NCBI GenBank assembly: GCA_037833965.1
Contig: AP031357.1
Span: 6,096,001 to 6,160,000, forward strand
Source of the DNA: Marchantia polymorpha subsp. ruderalis
Taxonomy: Eukaryota; Streptophyta; Marchantiopsida; Marchantiales; Marchantiaceae
Direction: 5' to 3'
Length of the DNA stretch: 64,000 nt
In this document: piece after piece, positions 53,991-64,000 of the stretch
How the letters are laid out: each line of letters opens with the position of its first letter
Numbering within the stretch: position 1 is the stretch's first letter
Notes under the pieces: generated by a model
What the model saw: the letters and a program-made list of their open reading frames with translations, nothing else
Databases searched by the model: none
Told to the model about the DNA's origin: nothing
Translations under genes and position numbers: made by a program

Positions 53991-54369
53991 TGAAACTGGG
54001 ATCACGTGGTGGCTGCTGCAGTTGCGGCAATGGAGTTCCATTCATTCATTCATTGCAGCGGGCGCGCTGACAAAAGCGTCCGACAGAAGAGCTCACGGAT
54101 TTCGTCGTCTTGTTGCTCGCGAGCGGCAGCGGCAGCGTTTAGAAGAGAGGGAGGGAGGGAGGCCGGTCGCCAGCCTCGCGGCCTGCTTCTGACACAGCTG
54201 GGCTGCGGAGGGCGCAGGGCGGCAGAGGCGCGCGGTTGGTCGGTGGTAGGGCTCCAGAGCTGCGAGTTCTTGGTTGTGAACAGCGCCGATGTCCCGTCGT
54301 CGTCGTGGTGGTGGTGGTGTTTGCTCGCGCGCTGACACCAGCGGCCAGAATCAGGCAGACAGTTTCAGG
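53991..54369 (+). promoter_or_regulatory. Leader-like first exon candidate with a good donor
   Basis: A CATT repeat (about 54039-54056), GAGGGAGGGAGG runs (about 54146-54162) and CGTCGTCGTGGTGGT runs resemble the leader islands of the other genes. The stretch ends in CAGTTTCAG followed by the donor-like GTGCGT at about 54370. Downstream, an acceptor-like CTTTCACTTCAG ends near 54794, but no coding exon I recognise follows. It may be the start of an unannotated or non-coding transcript on the + strand. Confidence 0.25.
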
Positions 54370-57300
54370 TGCGTCTTCAAAAGGTCTTTGAAGCTCCTTT
54401 CCTCCTGCTGTGTGCTTTGCTTTGATGTCCCTTTTCTGTGCCCTCGCTCTGTGCTTGACCGGCCAGCTACTGCAACATGCTCGAGGACACTTGTGTCGAG
54501 TTGTCGCATTCGTCCGATTTGTTGCTTTGCACAGGGCGCGATCGCTCCATGTCCGTCCAAGGGTTTCTGGCTCTTTTTGTATGCTTGCTTTCCCATAGCA
54601 GCCTTGTCTTGTCGTGATGGATACACTCTCAACGAGTTACACCGAGTTTAGTTACTTGTGACACATTGCTCGTCCGATGCTCGAGAATCGGTGTCGTGAC
54701 TGCCAGTTCCAGCTATTTTTACTGGCCTCTGGTCTCGAACTCTTGGTAGGGGCTCCTCGTCTGCTGCTTTGCAACTATTTTCCTTTCACTTCAGATTCTC
54801 GAGCTGGTAAATATAGAACAGTCTTTTGTGCCCTTCCTACGATTCGTTCATGGATTTTCTTCGTTTTTGTATCCCCTGTAGTCCGATCTTTTCTCATTGG
54901 TCTCCGTGAGCCCGTCGGATGGCGTCATCATCGGATTAAAGAGCATTAAATACACAGAAAGAAGATGCACATTCTTGTGCACTGCTTCCCTCCTTACCAA
55001 CTTCTACAATGAATGTTGATGGGCATGCAAATGCAACAGGCCCTTTGCTACACAACCTCCTCTTCGTTCCGCTGCGTATACAATTCGTCAAATCTGCGAT
55101 TGGCAATTCCATTATTTGAGAGCAGCCAGCAGCCCTGCCGCGTACGTAAACCCAGCCACTTTCCTGCATTCTGTTCTGACAGACGGAATCATCACGAAAT
55201 TGCTGTTCGTGTCGTCTTGGGCACTTTGCATTCAATGCATGACCCCAACAAGATACTTGGAGATGCACTCGGCAGCTGGTCTCTAGTCACCACCCGAATT
55301 GTGGGTAATGCGGAAATATAGCTTACACCTACCATTCTTGATTCCTCTTAACAATTTAAGCAATCAATGAGTTGTATATCCTCCGAAACGAACGAAGTGG
55401 TCGGTTGGCCGAGGACACCTTCGTCTCTCCTTTCTACCGACTATACAAGCGACTTTCCGCAGCTCAGCACTTCTCTCGGAGTCATGATAGCATTGGGAAT
55501 CTACGTTGACACTTGGTTGATGTTTTCTATAAAGGTATGCAATCGTGACTTGACATGAGATGTCCTAACGATGGGGTACGGAGTGATACGGGAGAGACTT
55601 CCCTCACAAAGATGATTTCAGTGGGAAGCTACGTCACCCTTTCATCATGATTTCTCAGAAGGTGTGCAAGGGTGACTTGACCTTGCAGACAGTTTCATAA
55701 TAGTTTTTGAGACAATGTTAAGTTACATAATATGGTGAATGGTAAAAAGGTGAACATAAATTCATTAGAATCCATGAATACGTAGATTGATTATCATGGA
55801 GAATCAAACAAACGTAAATCAAAATGTGTATTAATCTTGTAAATCTCAATCCATAAATGGATACATAAATAATAATTAGTATAATGTTAAAAAGAAATAT
55901 AGGTATATGTATTAATTTTTAATATTTCCTAACGAAATACTTAAAAAAATATAAACATATCATATTTTTTACTTCTAATAGAGATGATTTCTCTCATAAG
56001 TTTTTTCGTGTTATATGTAAGTACATCTCATATGGACAAACATAGAGTACACTTATAACTCTATATGAGGCAGAATACAACACTACATTGCACTCTCTTG
56101 ATCCACTTTCTCGATGACATCGTATTCTCACCACTCTTATTTTTATGAATACGCCATGAGGTAAACAGTTTTTCCTGTCACTAGGAGTCGTTTACAGTTT
56201 TCCATCCGTTATGCGTATGATTCAACCATGTATGATAAATTTTGTATCTTAACACATACCTCTCCTACAACAATGATATTATGACATTATCTGTTCTTAT
56301 AATTTTATTTCTTATATACATTCTTTCACATACACACCAAGATCTACCAAGGATTCACATGACTGGTTCACTACGAGAAAAAAAACAGATAAGGTTTTGG
56401 ACAAAGATAATGATAAAATCCCATATAATTAAATTTGTAATCTGTGATCTGTAAAATCACAAATAAAAAATAAATGTCTTGCAGCGATATTGAGAGAAAG
56501 AGCCACATGTATTTTGGCTAATAAAAGTATAAGTATAATGTTACATATATTGTGGTTATTATGTATTTTTCGGATCTGAAAAGGTTGATTCCTTTTTATT
56601 TTTGAATGTGGTATCGATAAATTTGACAAGGTCACAATTTCCAAACATTTTGTTATGTATTTTTGTTTCACTCTCATTTCTAATATGAAGAAGGTACATT
56701 GCATTTTAAATGAAGTGCATCATTGATTTTTAGGGAGACTAGTTGGTGCAACATATAAAAGGTCTGCATATAAAATGTTGTTTTGTTGGATTCCAATGTA
56801 GTTGATAGATCACTTGACTTGTATAGTTGGAAAAATCCATATTCAATAAGACATATTTCTTGTTTTGATGGAAAATATGCTGATGGCACCTAGACTCATA
56901 AAGCTTCTTTGGTTTCATAGTGACTTGATGAGTTCATCTCATACTTTAGGCTAGACTGCTTGACAAGAGAACATGCACAAATTTGCAAACCATTCTTATC
57001 CGTGACTTGAAAGCTATGCCTATTGTTTTTGTCAAACGTTTTTCTAATGTTGTTTAAAGGGACTGCGAGGAATACAGCAGAAAGGATGGGGTGATTCTTT
57101 CGAAGACCTCATGTTCTTCCAAGTTTGTTGACTTCTTCTATCACTGGTCAAGATCACGTCCTAATTGGGACATATTTGTTACCAGTTTGAAATCATATCG
57201 CGTGGTTTTTATTTTTTGGCCCATTTTGCTCAATCGTTAGAAATTTTGTCTGGCTGACGTAATCTGAGATGACATTTCAGCTGAAAGGTCTCAAAATCTC

Positions 57301-57380
57301 CTCTAACAACTAACATCCAACACTCGCGACTCTTGCTTGCACACAAAGAACAGAGGCCAGGAGATAAATATATCAGCCTC
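54370..57380. other. Intergenic DNA, AT-rich from about 55680
   Basis: 54370-55560 is T-rich and could be intronic if the upstream leader-like block is real. The 110-codon frame at 55268-54936 (- strand) is unassigned. From 55680 to 57000 the DNA is AT-rich and I see nothing in it. Confidence 0.35.
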
Positions 57381-57383
57381 CTC

Positions 57384-57730
57384 TATAAATAAGGCTTCAA
57401 ACCCTTGGTCCTTAGCTGGTTAGTGGAACGAATTTGTCTCGAGTGTGTCTAAAAAACTGTGATTAGTGTACGACAAGCCTGTCCAGAGGTTCTGTACGGT
57501 TTTGAGACATGTTTAAACCTCGAGCTTTCGGAGGCTCGGCGTTTGCCGGATTGCTCTGCTTAGTCCGAAGGCTCAAATCCAGGACAGTATTTATTTCGAG
57601 AACAGACGCCGAGGATATCGTAGTCGATCTAGATCAGTGCGCCGAAATGTCCAAGTTGTATTGTTTTCATCGTCTTCGGATGTCGCGCGAGGTTCTCGCT
57701 TTGTTACAAATTTCGGCAAAGCTATCCTAA
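57384..57730 (+). promoter_or_regulatory. TATA box followed by a short ORF
   Basis: TATAAATAA at 57384-57392 is preceded by a CT-rich word. An ATG at 57509 then opens a 73-codon frame that ends at 57730. The peptide starts MFKPRAFGGSAFAGLL and contains a basic stretch (RRLKSR). I do not recognise it. It could be a small gene, a first exon or chance. Confidence 0.25.
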
Positions 57731-60700
57731 GTCTTGGGACTGCTGTTTGTTTCACTACCGAACACTTGAATAGCTGAAGCCAGTGAGTACGTCATGCGTG
57801 CTTTTCTTAATGCCCAGATTTATACGGAGATCCTCGCTTGCAGACAGTTCTGCGCTATTTAGAGTGGAGTTGGATATATAGGAGCAGAGATGGAACCCAA
57901 GTGTCCGAACTCATGCCACCAAAAGCCTTCTTTGTAGGCCGCAAACAGCTTTGAATCCTGAATTGCATTGCAAAGCTTGCCTTGTTGACTTTGTTAAACT
58001 AAAACATTCGATTCTTTCCGTCTAAATGTAGAATCAGATGCGCTGCTTGCAATTTGCATCTCCATTATTTTCGATCCGCCTTTGTTGTATGCCAGTTGAC
58101 CGGAAGGGTATATCGGAGAGGTCTCATCGTCACAAGTCGTCAGGACATGCATTTTTAACTATCCATGACCAAAAGGATGGAATTTGTTTCGGAGGAAGTC
58201 GGTTGTGTTGGACGCGTGCCCAGGAGTTGACGTCCAATTTCGCTACAAGCTCAAGGATTCGAAGGAGAATTCCTGTCACCGCAAGTTGTCCTCCATGCTT
58301 CATTCTTATCAAGAAAGAAAACGCCGAATATCGAACTCAAAACGCCGAAAAATTCCTCCATCAAACGCGCTGAAGTTGGGCTCTTAGCAATCTGGATAAC
58401 GCCCACCCTTATCATTGCATCCTCGACCCATTCTCTCTCTATTTCCTTGCCAATTTTCCCGTGAACGATCCTCTTATGACAGAATTTAGGGTTCTTGTTT
58501 GTCACAGTTCACTAAAAACGCATTGTGCTTCGTTCACGTTCAAAACGTGTCCTCATCTTTACAGGAGCATCGTATAGCTTGACGTTTTTGCTGTACCATT
58601 CGTTCTCGAAGTCGTCTTAGAGTCATTAAGTGATAAGTACTGGCTTTTTTGTTTAGCTTAATTATCGAAGTCTAAACCACACGGTGCAGTCGCAATCTAT
58701 GTTTTTGTGGGCATATTTCAGGAAGAGAGAGTAACGCTGGCTGTTTTGTACTTCATGAACATCCCCTACTTCCAGATCTCTTCCTATCCGGTTGGGTGAC
58801 AAGTTGGGGTTGTTCTGGATCATGAAGCTATTGAGCGCCGATTCCAGTTGGATTCAGATGCTGTAATCAGGTAGTAACAGTTTTTTTTTAATTTCATGTC
58901 TATGATAGTCACCTGTTTGACATTCGGAGTGGTCTACGAGCACTTTCCCCTCGACGCTCACATATATACCGCTTCAAGGGCATTGTTGGAGAAAGTCGCT
59001 AGGTCATAAATGTCCGCTCCGAAACCGGTGACCTACCGTTTATTAGATCTCCACGATTTTTGGCACAGGGAGTAGGGTTGGTATATGATACACTGTGTTG
59101 GAATCCCCAATTAAATTTTTCGAATATCTTGGCTGCTCGAAGATATCTGTTGATGTGAAGAGTGTTGTTAAGGCTTCGCACCAACAAAAGAACCTCGTGA
59201 TTAGATCCCTGAAAATGTTGAACGTGCAGACATTTTGTCGTCAATGAATATGGCGCTTTGATATACGAGCTTCATAGAGTCATCGTGATGCAAGGCACAG
59301 CTTTTGCCAGTTTCCAGCGTGAACGAAATTTAAAATGTGAGGCCAACGAAACGGGGTCAACAGAAAAAGTCCTCGCGAGGAGGAAGCCAAGTGCATCGGT
59401 CAAGTGAGGCTCCTGTAAGAGACAGACAACACACAAATAAAATCTTCCCATCTCCAGAGAAATCAAACTACGAAGCTTGCTCCTGGTCGACGCTCTGGAC
59501 AATCAATCCTCTTGATCGACTGAGTTATTCCATCATGCACAATCCTTCTGTCGCTCACAACGACTGGAAAGAAGTGAGCATGTGATTTCAAGGTGCTTAA
59601 TAAGTGCAGCGTCAATATACGTGTAAGGCAATTTTCTTCATGAATTCTCCATGAACATTACAATAAGGAAAGGGTTTTAGCAGATAGTTAAATATGTTCA
59701 AATCCTTTCCTCTTTGTAATATTTTTCCACTGGAGTGTACAAGATGGCGAATGAAAGACTCTGGTACAGTCCAGACTAACACAAGTCCAATATTTGTCTT
59801 TTTACTCTGTACGAGATTTTTACTAACTCAAGCCCTGTATGTATTTAGCTGATATTTTTTAGCTTGTCCGCGAGGGCTGTGGACCTCATGAGTAAGTATT
59901 TCCATTAGCAATACGAGTAGATTTGAAAGCCCAAGGGGAGTCAATGTGGGCGTGTCCTTACCTGGTACCTTCTGTTCTGATTGGGTCTATTTCACGTATG
60001 TATGGCCAGACGCACTTCCTACAACCGCCCTGTCACCTACGTCTTTATATGTCATAATTCCTCACTCGAAGGGATGCCGAAATCACAGATTTGAGACAAT
60101 CGCCACGAGCTAGTTTGTGTGAGACACAACCAGCCCTGTCATCTAAATCTTGGAATTCCCCTTGGAAATTGGGAGGAGGAAATGCTCACAGATTAGACCA
60201 AGGAAGTTCAGTTCGTAAACAGGTGAGAGACGAAATTTCCAGAGTTGTGTCTGCTTGAAGCTCACAGTACGTCTCATGCAGATATGAACACTTTACAGTC
60301 TGGATGGGAGCTCTCATTGGCACACTCATGACCCAGCATCCATTTCTTTTCACGCACCTGGCATCTATTATGATTCTGCTAGAATTTCCTGAAATTCTAG
60401 CATCCGGTGTGCGAATGAGTACTTCTTTCGAGGACGCTCCACAGAGTAGTCCCATTCTAGATACAACGACTCCACTGGCGTATGCTGGGGAGTCCTATAT
60501 TTGTGATAAACGAACTCATCACATCACACAGTAGCAACAGCTAAGCTAATCTGGAACTTTCTGACCTTGATTTCACCGTAATTCTGGAACCTGACTGGTC
60601 CGAACCCATAGATTCCCTTCACTGGGCTGACCTATTCCAGCTAACCCTCAGCTGCCTCTTCTGGTCTCTTCCTTGTATGCAAGGATTCTACATCAGGGGG

Positions 60701-60856
60701 GAAAAATTGATTGAATGCACTAGTGGATCGTCACCCACAAGATGCGAATCGAAGCTGGTAGATGTCATCGATTTATGTATTGACCTTCTTTATCTAGATC
60801 GAACATCGCAGAAGTGATCTCTTCTCAAGTCCACAACTGGGTGGCCGAACTAGGAC
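57731..60856. other. Intergenic DNA with short unassigned frames
   Basis: No recognised exon. Frames at 58038-58373 (+), 59244-58999 (-) and 60304-60534 (+) are weakly protein-like only. A perfect inverted repeat lies at 60377-60402. Confidence 0.35.
60377..60402. repeat. 12-bp inverted repeat with 2-nt spacer
   Basis: TGCTAGAATTTC and GAAATTCTAGCA are exact reverse complements around CT. GAATTTC/GAAATTC gives it a core like a heat-shock element, but the spacing is not that of a full element and no heat-inducible gene is recognised nearby. Confidence 0.7.
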
Positions 60857-61077
60857 TCATAGGTCAAGCAGCTGCTGTATATTAATCGGGCTCACATCTT
60901 CCTTAGGCCCATACATCACCCGGTGCGCAAGTTGACTGTTAAATGCTTCTGTCGGGTGGAAGGCGTCCCAGAAAATGTATTCTGAACGGTTTGAACACAA
61001 ATTTCCGAAGGGATTGCAAATAATAAGTCCATTAAATGGTCCCGCGCCACAGCATGCTGAACTCCTGTGCTTGAATC
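60857..61077 (-). CDS. GDSL esterase/lipase, C-terminal exon only
   Basis: This 221-nt - strand exon encodes the last 73 residues of a plant GDSL-type secreted esterase/lipase. It shows the family's C-terminal order: a CCG block (SACCGAGPFNG), a cysteine pair, then CSNRSEYIFWDAFHPTEA, which carries the catalytic Asp and His (DAFH), then LA, a G, and an SPINIQQLLDL end before TGA at 60857-60859. The acceptor ATTCAAG ends at 61078. The codon split there (x|GA) gives the Gly of the usual 'YGF' junction, as in family genes. I searched the - strand up to 64000 by eye for the GDS, GRFSNGR and GSND blocks and found none. The gene is therefore broken, or its earlier exons lie beyond the window or far upstream. 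Confidence 0.75.
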
Positions 61078-61326
61078 CTTGAATGTCACATCCGACCAAC
61101 AACGGTTCGTGTTAGTACTCATGCCAACTCTAGGTGCGCCCTGCGGTCGACGACTCAGGTGCACACACGGAGTCACGTACCAGAATCTGGAGCTTATGCT
61201 CAAAATGGAAGCTGCCTATTAAAGACAAGCACTGAAGACAGCCCACAATAGTCAGAGGGGATATGAGTCAGTGCATACGCATTCTACTAACTGGCTTGGA
61301 CTTGGGACCTGCACTAATCTGAGCTT

Positions 61327-61395
61327 GGGATCGTCCCCTTGATATTCCGGCTTCTGCACTAACCACTGCACTACGGAACATCAAAGGGACGACCC
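61327..61395 (-). repeat. Near-perfect hairpin with an A-box-like loop
   Basis: Arms 61327-61349 and 61374-61395 are inverted copies of about 22 bp around a 24-nt loop. On the - strand, the sense of the GDSL exon, the two base differences become G-U pairs, leaving only a 1-nt bulge. On the + strand they are A-C mismatches. The loop read on the - strand holds TAGTGCAGTGGTTAGTGC, which fits the tRNA A-box pattern TRGYNNARNNG. It lies 250 bp upstream of the GDSL exon. It could be a small-RNA precursor, a MITE or a tRNA-derived SINE remnant. I do not recognise it as a known microRNA. Confidence 0.5.
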
Positions 61396-64000
61396 AAATT
61401 CAGACATATGATTTCGGTTACGTTACTTTAAGTGTCAATTGGGATTTGTAGTCAACCTATGGAAATAGTTACCAGTCTTTGTTTTGAAAGCAGAGCCATG
61501 GCCACATCCAATGTGATAAAAGGTACGTATACTGTGGCAAACCAAAAGCTTCAAATCCAAGCAGCTCAAATGAGTGTCCACGCTTTACTTCCTTCTCTTG
61601 ACTGGATCAGCTGTATTGCCTAGAACTTGATAGAGATTCTTCTAAGTGCGAATGTTCGAAGGTTGGCAGCAGTGGATTTCTTCATTGGAATTGAAACAGC
61701 TGGGTAATGGTGCTTCACTCAAACACACGTTTTGGATTTAAGTTGAGACATCATCGGATTGACAAACTTGCTGAGCAGATCAAAGGCTGTTCTGATCTTC
61801 TGGCAAGTGAGCTGCGATATCTCTGTAAGAATGAAGCTGAGATTCTTGGGTGGTGATTCTGTTAAGCTGCAGGAAGACGGATACTATTTGTTAATCAAAA
61901 GGTTGTAGCAGACAGATGTCACAAAGGACAAGATCTGTTATATCATCTCTCTCGCTCTGACGCCAACCGTGGACCGGAACAGCTGAATGGACACGATAAA
62001 ACTTGAATCTGGTCCCGTACAATGTCGGCAGCTGGACAGATTCAAATAAAAAATTCCCCATGGAAGTATAGTTGTTGACACAGGTGTGTAATGACGTACC
62101 TGTTTCCCTCAACATGAAGCGCGACGCAACAGATATTTTGGGGGCTCAACACAGCTGAAAAAAGTTGATGAGCCACTAGGCATACATCATCTGACCAGCT
62201 TATAAGCTCAAACATCAGTCATTGGAAGCCGATATTTCAATTTTAAATAGTGTTAGCCGCTGGACCCAGTTTTTGAGAACAGTTCTTAGACAAATTGTTA
62301 TTTGTCTTGAATATAAAGCACTTGTGTTCACATATCCCGGGATGTTGGACGTGGTTCAATAGGTAAACCTTCTACTTCTGACGAATTTCTAAGTACTATA
62401 ACACTACCCAAAGCAGCTTCAAGAACAGATCCAATGCAAAAACTTCGTCAGGCTGGAGATTGTAGAACATCTGTAGATTCTGCACAAGGCTCCAGCATTT
62501 TCGATGAGGTTAACTACACTAGATCCTCTACAATACTACTTCTGATAGACCAAAGATCTACACAAAGGGATCTAGATGAACAGCTCAAAGAGGCTCTCTT
62601 GTGAAATAGATTGCAGAAACTAGGAACTTACTTCGGGACGAACCTACTAGACTTAGGATATGTACCCTTCATCCAGTAAGTCTCCGAGTCAGAACTTTGC
62701 TGTAGGTCCACTACTGTCCACGAGTTTGCTGGAGAATATTGCTCTGTTCTGGCAAGCTGATATGATGATTATTGTTGCTTTCAAAGGACGTGCTGCCAAT
62801 ACCAGCAATCCGTCGATAGGGAAAGAGTAATTGGCATGTGGCGAGGGCTCGGAGCGCAATTAGTACTTGAGATGCGCACTGTTGTGGAGAAACATTGGTC
62901 ATGACTTCATATGTTTCATATGAACCAGGCCAAAAAATATAAAGCTGAAACTGGTCAATGGTCAAGAAAGGAAAGGTTCCTGCCTAGCGATATAACTTTG
63001 CAGGCTCCTGACACTTGGGCTCTCACCTATGGAAGGGGTATACAGTGTTCTCTTCTGGTGGAGCGAGTGATCATGGAGAATACTGAAGTATAAAGAGCTA
63101 GTGTTAACGAACTCAGTCGATGGGCTCATTATCGTCGTCCACCTGCCTCAGTAACATGCCGTCGACAAACTGCAAGATAAGTTAGTGGAAGAAGATGCAT
63201 TCAGGCAAGACACATGTTTTCACAACGGCCAAATGTTTCGAACTAACTTCCCTATTTCTATCCTTTTCTTCGTAAAGAAGAGGAAAACATTTAAAGGTGG
63301 GTCATTAGGCTTTATGAACTAGGCTTTGTGCTCTTCAAAAGTAATTAGTATGTTCTATGCTATAAAAAGACTGGATCTATTCATCTGCTCCATGCTTTGC
63401 ACATAGTATACGTCCAGAGTAGATGGTCAGAGCTGATGCTTCATCGTTAGATATATTTTTTGGACACATGTTTCCTTGCCAAAGTAAGGGCTTACTCGCC
63501 CCAACAATGACTGGTGGACAGAGTTGAAGGTTCCAAGCACAAAGTGTGCTTGAAGTGCAGGTTTGAACTTATTTGGGCTTTGAAAAAAATACCATTCCGT
63601 CTGACTCACTACTCACTGACCCAAAACTTCTATGACTCAAATTTTCTACATTATTTGTTTGGCTCAAACTCGGAGCGCGTACAGTGCAAGTCTGGGTGGC
63701 CAAAGGGGTCCAAATTCCGAGGAAGGGAATGGAATGCTCGGGTTGAGTACCAAAAATCTAGGCCTGTTTGGGTGGGCCCGTCTGTTGAAGTAAATCCTCA
63801 ACAGCCCCGCTGGGCCTTTATCGTTGGTCCTGAAGCTGGACATGCAGAGTGTTCGGAACAAAGCTCGCAGGAAGCATGATCAGTCCCTGACCCAACCCAA
63901 CCCAGCCTAACCTAATACTTGTCCTTGGACTTTGCCAATAGATCTGTGGACTTGCTGATCATGCGTGTTGTCGTGTCGTCAAGATATCTCATATTGTATC
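61396..64000. other. Intergenic or intronic DNA upstream of the GDSL exon
   Basis: Fragments such as ELLGFEAFGLP (- strand, about 61590-61540) and HANYSFPIDG (- strand, about 62845-62810) vaguely recall GDSL blocks. They are in the wrong order or too short to call. A TATA-like CTATAAAAAG lies near 63360 (+ strand). Near 63890-63915 there are short CCCAA/CCTAA repeats. Confidence 0.3.

Noticed and set aside
61327-61395. A true tRNA gene on the - strand
   Set aside because: There is an A-box-like word, but the anticodon arm does not pair and no proper B box or acceptor stem follows; the long stem explains the sequence better.
62700-62965. A GDSL first exon (HANYSFPIDG)
   Set aside because: Only about ten residues recall the family block, with no GDS or GRFSNGR block next to them and no consistent frame.

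Overview
This is a nuclear window from a land plant. The clearest gene, about 5.6 kb on the + strand (16681-22294), is a plant shaggy-like protein kinase of the GSK3 family. Its 13 coding exons join in frame with GT-AG introns and give a 478-residue protein with every catalytic motif present. A bryophyte (liverwort-like or moss-like) is my best guess. It rests on sparse genes, long purine-rich 5' leaders full of GA/CT repeats, and sharp switches between GC-rich islands and very AT-rich stretches. That is inference; nothing here names the species.

Layout. 1-2.0 kb is GC-rich and holds a diverged tandem repeat. 2.7-2.9 kb has a relic of a LINE-type reverse transcriptase on the - strand. 3.04-5.07 kb (- strand) holds the exons of a conserved-looking multi-exon gene whose frame is broken in several places. 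5.5-9.1 kb is AT-rich, with a second decayed coding stretch at 8.4-9.1 kb. 9.8-16.7 kb is mostly GC-rich and ends in the purine-rich leader of the kinase gene. The kinase fills 16.7-22.3 kb, with a 2.26-kb first coding intron. 22.3-27.9 kb holds no gene I can recognise. 31.03-32.51 kb (- strand) encodes a basic, proline/alanine-rich protein with one membrane span near the C-terminus, resembling an uncharacterised plant family. It has its own purine-rich leader region extending toward about 34.5 kb. 38.1-39.1 kb is a diverged tandem array. 49.3-52.3 kb is extremely AT-rich and contains a decayed coding minisatellite with a roughly 31-residue unit. 52.4-52.6 kb is a fresh 127-bp tandem duplication. 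60.86-61.08 kb (- strand) is the C-terminal exon of a GDSL esterase/lipase, with a striking hairpin just upstream of it.

The genes do not form a pathway; this is an ordinary low-density plant nuclear region. One gene is intact by inspection (GSK3), one is probably intact (membrane protein), and several loci are broken or partial: the 3-5 kb gene, the 8.4-9.1 kb fragment, the LINE relic, the 50.7-kb repeat protein and the GDSL exon. That decay, with strongly partitioned base composition, would suit a low-recombination region, but the sequence alone cannot show this.

Many long open frames in the GC-rich and GA-rich islands are open on both strands, are low in complexity and match no family I know. 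I have left those out as genes and listed the main ones as rejected.
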